In this document: piece by piece, positions 1 to 3,287 of the stretch
How the letters are laid out: each line of letters begins with the position of its first letter
Position numbering within the stretch: the first letter of the stretch is position 1
Source: an uncultured bacterium
Lineage (GTDB): Bacteria; Bacteroidota; Bacteroidia; Bacteroidales; JACABE01
Direction: 5' to 3'
Length of the DNA: 9,389 nucleotides
Assembly: GCA_903911455.1 (NCBI GenBank)
Contig: CAIWDQ010000433.1
Coordinates: 1-9,389, forward strand
Position numbers and translations under genes: made by a program
Notes under the pieces: model-generated
Seen by the model: only the letters and a program-made list of their open reading frames with translations
Told to the model about the DNA's origin: nothing
Database searches by the model: none

Positions 1-122
1 GTGAGTGTCACGGAGAATTTCCGAAGTCTTCGCAACGTGTTGTGAGTGTCACGGAGAATTTCCGAAGTCTTCGCAACGTGTTGTGAGTGTCACGGAGAAT
101 TTCCGAAGTCTTCGCAACACTT
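1..122. repeat. 41-bp tandem repeat array, about 2.9 copies, open at the left edge
   Basis: Units start at 1, 42 and 83. Units 1 and 2 are identical. Unit 3 matches until about position 118 and then diverges. A degenerate echo (CTTTCCGAAAG, 120-130) follows. Each unit tiles four short inverted repeats: GTGA/TCAC (unit positions 1-11), CGGA/TCCG (11-23), CGAAG-T-CTTCG (22-32) and CAAC/GTTG (33-42, reaching the next unit). The period is not a multiple of three, and one phase per strand contains TGA in every unit, so no frame stays open through three exact units. This points to a non-coding minisatellite. The true copy number is unknown because the window starts inside the array. Confidence 0.95.
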
Positions 123-268
123 TCCGAAAGCACTCAAAATTTAAGAAAATGCACTGAAATGGTATCTTCTATAGTTGAAAGTTTCAAGACGTATATAAAC
201 ATTTATTAATATCTGCCGAAAGTTCCGACAGCTTCATAAAAATATATTTTCATTAGTTTGTAGTTTTT
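123..268. other. gene-free spacer between the repeat array and the first promoter
   Basis: No convincing gene is visible. A 40-codon open frame beginning at GTG 87 in the last repeat unit ends at TAA 207-209. Its translation after the repeat (for example TLSESTQNLRKCTEMVSS) looks protein-like, but a stop at 84-86 and the repeats upstream argue against a functional gene. It could be the tail of a gene broken by repeat expansion. A weak imperfect palindrome (CTGCCG ... CGACAG) lies near 212-231. Confidence 0.4.
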
Positions 269-301
269 TTTGTGTTGGTATTAAATATTATTGTAGTTTT
301 G
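269..301 (+). promoter_or_regulatory. Bacteroidota-type promoter for the 335-928 gene (leader copy L1)
   Basis: A -7 box TAGTTTTG (294-301, consensus TAnnTTTG) is preceded by TTTG at 269-272 with a 21-bp spacer, which fits the -33/-7 architecture known in Bacteroidota. The stretch from the -7 box to the ATG at 335 (TGAAACGTTTA, then an A-rich run ending ACAAAAGAGC) is nearly identical to the sequence upstream of the gene at 1082. Confidence 0.7.
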
Positions 302-334
302 TGAAACGTTTAATAAAAATAAAAACAAAAGAGC

Positions 335-928
335 ATGAAAAATAAAATCATAAAAAACATTGCAATTATACTCTTAAGCATTATCATAATTAATGCTATT
401 ATTGCAGTTTTTGTTTTTGGAAAATATATTATTTCTAATTATAAGAATGAAAAAAAATACAAATTAATTGAATCAAATTTTAATAAAAACCAAAATGACT
501 TTAAAAATCTTGATATTTTTAATAAATATGTTTATAAAAATGAATATAAAAATGCTCTGACATTTATTGATAGTCTTATAAAAAATGACACAACTAATAT
601 AGATTTGATTCTTAAAAGAGGAATGTTGAATTTAAAATTAAATTATACTGAAAAAGCCAAAATTGATTTTAAAAATGTAGTTCATAAAACATCTAATGAA
701 TTTTCTGGGAATAAAATTATAAATAATGATAAGAAAGAAGAATTCTATTATGCAATGATTGGTTTAATGCTATCAAAAGATACATTAGATAATTTGTTGA
801 TAAAATATTATGATAATGATAAAAAAGCAAGTTATATTAATATTAACTTGGACAAAAAAAAACAAAGAGTTAGTTTTAATATTGATTCAGTTTTAACAAA
901 ACAATTTTATAATATGGATTATAATTGA
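335..928 (+). CDS. membrane-anchored TPR-like protein of unknown function
   Basis: The 197-residue product starts with a short basic N-terminus and one hydrophobic helix (about residues 8-34), with no lipobox, so it is probably anchored in the inner membrane with its body in the periplasm. Residues about 62-118 look like one or two degenerate TPR units: a helix rich in Tyr and Lys with an A-L-x-x-I-D-S-L-I pattern, then R-G-x-L-x-x-x-L and E-K-A-x-x-D-F. TPRs usually mediate protein contacts; no partner can be named. The remainder is Asn/Lys/Asp-rich and unrecognised. The ATG at 335 fits the leader layout shared with the 1082 gene. Base composition is extreme: spot counts of three 60-base lines gave about 10-25% GC, well below the receptor and hydrolase genes. 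This suggests a different history or weak selection. Confidence 0.8.
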   Translation: MKNKIIKNIAIILLSIIIINAIIAVFVFGKYIISNYKNEKKYKLIESNFNKNQNDFKNLDIFNKYVYKNEYKNALTFIDSLIKNDTTNIDLILKRGMLNLKLNYTEKAKIDFKNVVHKTSNEFSGNKIINNDKKEEFYYAMIGLMLSKDTLDNLLIKYYDNDKKASYININLDKKKQRVSFNIDSVLTKQFYNMDYN

Positions 929-937
929 TTAAATATG

Positions 938-967
938 TATGTTTGCTGAACGTTAAAACAAAACAAA
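938..967 (+). promoter_or_regulatory. promoter and leader copy L2, upstream of a truncated ORF
   Basis: TATGTTTG (938-945) matches the TAnnTTTG box. It is followed by CTGAACGTT and an A-rich AACAAAACAAA stretch leading to ATG 968. This parallels TGAAACGTT plus the A-rich run after the boxes at 294 and 1043. No convincing -33 TTTG lies at the expected spacing. The promoter-like layout is intact although the gene it served appears gone. Confidence 0.5.
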
Positions 968-1045
968 ATGAAAATAGGGATGAAATTAATTCGGTTCCTC
1001 CCCTCCAAGGGGAGGCTAGGTGGGGTCTTTTATATAATATTGTAG
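968..1045 (+). pseudogene. truncated ORF: start cassette running into a C-rich hairpin repeat
   Basis: ATG 968 opens a 25-codon frame beginning M-K-I-G-M-K-L-I and ending at TAG 1043-1045. Its first codons match the start of the TonB-domain gene (M-K-T-G-M-K-K-I at 2622) and the orphan cassette at 3116. After about eight codons the frame enters the C/G-rich hairpin at 997-1015 and reads F-L-P-S-K-G-R-L-G-G-V, typical of a translated repeat rather than a protein. The stop falls in the -7 box of the next gene. The simplest reading is a gene whose body was lost or replaced by the repeat. A functional 25-residue peptide cannot be excluded. Confidence 0.55.
997..1026. repeat. C/G-rich hairpin repeat (forward copy)
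   Basis: CCTCCCCT (997-1004), loop CCA, AGGGGAGG (1008-1015) form a perfect 8-bp stem, followed by CTAGGTGGGGT. It stands out sharply from the very AT-rich surroundings. There is no long T tract directly after the stem, so a standard intrinsic terminator is not indicated. The GG(A)GGCTAGGT part recurs in inverse orientation near 3134-3147. Confidence 0.75.
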
Positions 1046-1050
1046 TTTTG
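1043..1050 (+). promoter_or_regulatory. -7 promoter box for the 1082 lipoprotein gene (leader copy L3)
   Basis: TAGTTTTG matches TAnnTTTG. The following TGAAACGTTTA, A-rich run and ACAAAAGAACATGAAAAA copy the region upstream of the 335 gene almost base for base; box-to-ATG distances differ by two bases. At the expected -33 position there is G-rich repeat sequence (1018-1024) rather than TTTG. The insertion of the C/G-rich repeat may therefore have replaced the upstream promoter element. Confidence 0.6.
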
Positions 1051-1081
1051 TGAAACGTTTATAAAATTAAAACAAAAGAAC

Positions 1082-1417
1082 ATGAAAAAACTTTCAATCT
1101 TAATTATTTTAGTCATATTATTTTTAGTTAGTTGTAAAGAAAGACATTTTAATTCTGAAAAATGGAAGACAAATAAAGATATACAATATTACATGTTAAA
1201 TGACTTAATTGATAACAAAATATTAATTGGAAAAACAAAAGAAGAAGTAATTTCATTGCTAGCTACTACAGATATTAAACAATACAACTTTAATTGGGAT
1301 TATTGGATGTTTATAATTAAAAAACCTCCAGAACTTGTTTCAATGAGTAAAGGTGTTGAGGTTTTAGATATAGAATTTGAAAATAACAAAGTAAAAAGTA
1401 CAATTAGAAGAAAATAA
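1082..1417 (+). CDS. small lipoprotein with BamE/SmpA-like domain
   Basis: The 111-residue product has a lipoprotein signal peptide: K2-K3, a hydrophobic core and a lipobox L15-V16-S17-C18, predicting lipidation at Cys18. The mature part resembles the SmpA/OmlA (BamE-like) fold: a helix, then I-G-K-T-K-E-E-V-I-S-L-L (about residues 49-60), then an aromatic W-x-Y-W strand and a closing L-D-I-E-F-E-N-N-K-V strand. BamE of Proteobacteria belongs to the outer-membrane assembly machine, but many Bacteroidota proteins share only the fold, so an assembly role is not claimed. Its neighbours are also small envelope proteins. The next gene is 209 bp away beyond a REP-like element, so it is probably monocistronic from the promoter at 1043. 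Confidence 0.8.
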   Translation: MKKLSILIILVILFLVSCKERHFNSEKWKTNKDIQYYMLNDLIDNKILIGKTKEEVISLLATTDIKQYNFNWDYWMFIIKKPPELVSMSKGVEVLDIEFENNKVKSTIRRK

Positions 1418-1455
1418 CTTTTAAAAGATATATTTTAAAATTATAAAGAAATCTA

Positions 1456-1595
1456 TTAACCCCAGCATTTATGCTGGGGATGAGATAAGAGCAACACACA
1501 AGGGGGATTTAACCCTGACAAAACAAATAAAACATCAGGGATAAATCCCAAAGACATTATCATTATCAATCCCCTAGCCTAAAGGCTAGGGTTAA
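1456..1595. repeat. composite three-hairpin REP-like element
   Basis: Three hairpins lie between terminal inverted repeats TTAACCC (1456-1462) and GGGTTAA (1589-1595). Hairpin 1: CCCCAGCAT (1460-1468), TT, ATGCTGGGG (1471-1479). Hairpin 2: 15-base arms at 1504-1518 and 1535-1549 with one mismatch. Hairpin 3: CCCTAGCCT (1572-1580), AA, AGGCTAGGG (1583-1591). The whole can fold as a three-armed structure. It contains no ORF of note. Architecture and G/C-rich stems resemble REP/BIME-type repeats moved by RAYT (Y1) transposases; that link is an inference and no transposase is in the window. It may also act as a transcript-stabilising or terminating structure after the lipoprotein gene. Confidence 0.75.
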
Positions 1596-1629
1596 CGCAT
1601 AAAAAATAAAAACAAAACAAAATGACATG
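1592..1629 (+). promoter_or_regulatory. leader copy L4 with overlapping start-stop mini-ORF
   Basis: TTAACG, an A-rich run and AACAAAACAAA parallel the leaders at 294-334 and 938-967, but the REP-like element occupies the place where the -7 box would be. At the cassette's usual ATG (1622) the reading is ATG ACA TGA. The TGA at 1628-1630 overlaps the true start ATG at 1627. This two-codon frame could reinitiate translation at 1627 or be accidental. Confidence 0.5.
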
Positions 1630-2106
1630 AACATATTTTTTAAAATTTGGAGTAGTAAAAAGTTTTGGTATTTTTTTACTGGGTTTGTATTTACAGGATC
1701 ACTATTAGGTGGTGTATTAGGTTATATTGGGTCAAAAGGATATTTTGATGAGAAATCATTAGAAAAGAAATATTGTTATATATATAATGTATTTGATTCT
1801 GAAATAATATCAAGCTCAATGTATGCTAATAATAAAGAAAATGCATACATAATAAGGAATTATTATAATAAAATATCAAATCCATCAAAATATAATGTAG
1901 ATTCACTTGTTTTTTACAGGAATAATTATGATGGACGTATTCCAAAATTATTGCAAGTTGATATTCTTAAATATATTGGTGATTCTTCTATTGTTAAGAT
2001 AAGAGCAGAATGGGAGACAAATAAAAAACCATTCTATAATAAAGAAATTGTTTATGTCCCTAGAATTGCTTTACATGATACTTTGCCTAAAACTAATAAT
2101 CAATAA
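1627..2106 (+). CDS. single-pass membrane protein of unknown function
   Basis: I do not recognise this 159-residue family. Residues about 14-37 form one glycine-rich hydrophobic helix (G-S-L-L-G-G-V-L-G-Y-I-G). It follows a basic, aromatic N-terminus, so the protein is probably an inner-membrane protein with a C-terminal periplasmic domain. That domain is rich in Tyr, Asn and Ile and ends with a strand-like segment (I-V-K-I-R-A-E-W-E-T) before a polar tail. It has one cysteine. ATG 1627 is chosen because the preceding ATG (1622) is closed after one further codon. The gene is very AT-rich, like its island neighbours. The 99-bp gap to the next gene shows no clear promoter, so co-transcription is possible. 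Confidence 0.7.
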   Translation: MNIFFKIWSSKKFWYFFTGFVFTGSLLGGVLGYIGSKGYFDEKSLEKKYCYIYNVFDSEIISSSMYANNKENAYIIRNYYNKISNPSKYNVDSLVFYRNNYDGRIPKLLQVDILKYIGDSSIVKIRAEWETNKKPFYNKEIVYVPRIALHDTLPKTNNQ

Positions 2107-2182
2107 ACTTAATTTGATAATTGAATTTTCTATATAACATAAAGGTTTTAAAACAATAACATAAGCAAGTAAACAGCATTAT

Positions 2183-2212
2183 AACAAAACAAAATCAAAA
2201 CAGGGATGAAAA
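2183..2212 (+). repeat. start-site cassette copy L5
   Basis: An A-rich AACAAAACAAA followed by ATC AAA ACA GGG ATG AAA. It matches the copies at 957-985, 2611-2640 and 3104-3133, except that the first ATG of the cassette is ATC here. This places the working start at the second ATG (2206). Confidence 0.75.
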
Positions 2213-2625
2213 GGATAATAATTTTATTATTTATAATATTGTTTTTTATAAAAGTATATTCGCAATCTGCAGGCATTTACAAAATAAATAAAATAGATAG
2301 TGTAACCTTATCTTATAATTATCTAATAAAAATAAGCCCTATAACTAATGATTCAATAAGCATAAATTTATTATCAGATAAATATGGTTTTACAAATAAA
2401 TCTAAACAAAAAATAGAAATAGGGAAATCTTATTATTTTAAATTAGAATCAGTATTTGAAATTATTAACAAGAATAATAATCATGATAGTGTTTCATATT
2501 CTCCAGCTTTGATGCGTTCGGTAGTAATAAATGGTGAAGTATTAATAACATCAAGTTATAAAGTTCATCCCTTTTCTACAGTTAATTTAGCAGGATTGTA
2601 TTATATTGAAGAAAAACAAAAATGA
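2206..2625 (+). CDS. secreted/periplasmic protein of unknown function
   Basis: The 139-residue product begins with a signal peptide (M-K-R, hydrophobic core, cleavage near V-Y-S-Q at residues 17-20), giving a mature protein of about 120 residues with no lipobox. The mature part looks beta-rich, with alternating strands and polar turns (L-S-Y-N-Y-L-I-K-I; I-E-I-G-K-S-Y-Y-F-K-L), and has no cysteine. The family is not recognised. Its TGA stop at 2623-2625 overlaps ATG 2622, and the next gene's preferred start lies 8 bp further on, so the two genes are surely in one transcript and probably translationally coupled. Joint function with the TonB-domain neighbour is plausible but unproven. No promoter box is obvious in the 99 bp upstream. 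Confidence 0.75.
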   Translation: MKRIIILLFIILFFIKVYSQSAGIYKINKIDSVTLSYNYLIKISPITNDSISINLLSDKYGFTNKSKQKIEIGKSYYFKLESVFEIINKNNNHDSVSYSPALMRSVVINGEVLITSSYKVHPFSTVNLAGLYYIEEKQK

Positions 2626-2633
2626 AAACAGGG

Positions 2634-3056
2634 ATGAAAAAGATAGTAATAATATTGGTATCAGTTTTAGTATATAATTTGACATATTCTCAAGTTGATT
2701 CAAAGAAATGTAATTCAAAAATTGATTCTTTAACTAATATAGAAGTTTATACATTAGTTGATAAAATGCCGGAAGTTATTGGTGGAGAAGAATTACTTTT
2801 AAAAGAAATTCATGATAATATAAAATACAATCTTGATTGTGATGATTACAATGGTGGTAAAGTAGTTGTTGGATTTATTGTAAATGTTGACGGAAGTCTA
2901 ATTGGGAAAAGAATAATTCGTGAACCCTCTTCATGTGCAGAGTTTGGAAAACAAATTTTATCTATATTAGATAATATAAAATGGAAGCCAGGTTATTGCA
3001 AAGGCAAAAATGTTCCAGTTTTTATTTCATTACCAACAATTATAAGTGTAAAATAA
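2634..3056 (+). CDS. periplasmic TonB C-terminal-domain protein
   Basis: The protein has 140 residues from ATG 2634; an in-frame ATG at 2622 would add M-K-T-G. I prefer 2634 because in the sister cassette at 2183-2212 the first position is ATC and translation starts at the second ATG. A signal peptide ends near T-Y-S-Q. Next comes V-D-K-M-P-E-V-I-G-G, the linker typical of Bacteroidota TonB-like proteins, and a TonB_C domain: G-K-V-V-V-G-F-I-V-N-V-D-G-S, then W-K-P-G with K-G-K-N-V-P-V and a final strand. True TonB has an inner-membrane anchor and Pro-rich span; both are absent, so it is probably a free periplasmic protein. Four cysteines in the mature part (residues 26, 69, 101, 122) could form two disulfides. 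It converges on the TonB-dependent receptor across 231 bp. Confidence 0.85.
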   Translation: MKKIVIILVSVLVYNLTYSQVDSKKCNSKIDSLTNIEVYTLVDKMPEVIGGEELLLKEIHDNIKYNLDCDDYNGGKVVVGFIVNVDGSLIGKRIIREPSSCAEFGKQILSILDNIKWKPGYCKGKNVPVFISLPTIISVK

Positions 3057-3103
3057 GATAATTATAAATTATAACATCATAATAGTACAGTAGAATATTT
3101 TTT

Positions 3104-3139
3104 AAACAAACCAAAATGAAAACAGGTATGAAAACCTAG
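3104..3139 (+). pseudogene. orphan start cassette, seven codons then stop (copy L7)
   Basis: ATG 3116 opens M-K-T-G-M-K-T followed by TAG 3137-3139. The upstream A-rich stretch and the ATG AAA ACA GGT ATG AAA core match the starts at 968 and 2622 with a single changed base in the core relative to 2622. No gene body follows; the sequence passes directly into C-rich repeat. It is probably the 5' relic of a lost paralogous or swapped gene. Confidence 0.6.
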
Positions 3140-3165
3140 CCCCCCTCGGCAAGATCGGGGACTCT
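3134..3165. repeat. C/G-rich repeat (inverse copy)
   Basis: ACCTAGCCCCCC on the + strand is the complement of the GG(A)GGCTAGGT part of the repeat at 997-1026, so this is a related copy in the other orientation. It continues into CTCGGCAAGATCGGGGACT, which forms only a short CCCC/GGGG pairing. The junction with the orphan start cassette is immediate. Confidence 0.55.
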
Positions 3166-3209
3166 TTGGCTTGAGTTAAATGATAAAAAGAAGAAATCTT
3201 CCCCACTTT

Positions 3210-3242
3210 TATATTTAAACCCGAGCTTCGGTTATAAATATA
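3210..3242. repeat. hairpin between convergent genes
   Basis: Fifteen-base arms (3210-3224 and 3228-3242) with two mismatches enclose a 3-base loop GCT; the core is CCGA-GCT-TCGG flanked by AT-rich sequence. It lies 154 bp after the TonB-domain gene and 46 bp after the end of the minus-strand receptor gene. There is no T tract immediately downstream on either strand, so it may be a transcript-end structure for the receptor operon rather than a standard intrinsic terminator. No gene is seen in 3057-3287. Confidence 0.6.
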
Positions 3243-3287
3243 AAAAAAATCATATCAACAATAAAAAACAATAAAGAAAAGATTCCC

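Noticed and set aside
1..122. The 41-bp repeats as a CRISPR array
   Set aside because: The units are directly abutting with no variable spacers, and no cas gene is present.
335..3165. Integron gene-cassette array (small same-strand genes with hairpins between them)
   Set aside because: The inverted repeats do not show the attC core pair RYYYAAC/GTTRRRY (GTTAACG at 1591-1597 fails), hairpins do not follow every gene, genes carry their own promoters, and no integrase gene is seen.
3184..3260. Hairpin 3210-3242 as a standard intrinsic terminator
   Set aside because: Neither strand has a T tract right after the stem; the A-run at 3242-3249 is on the wrong side for the + strand.
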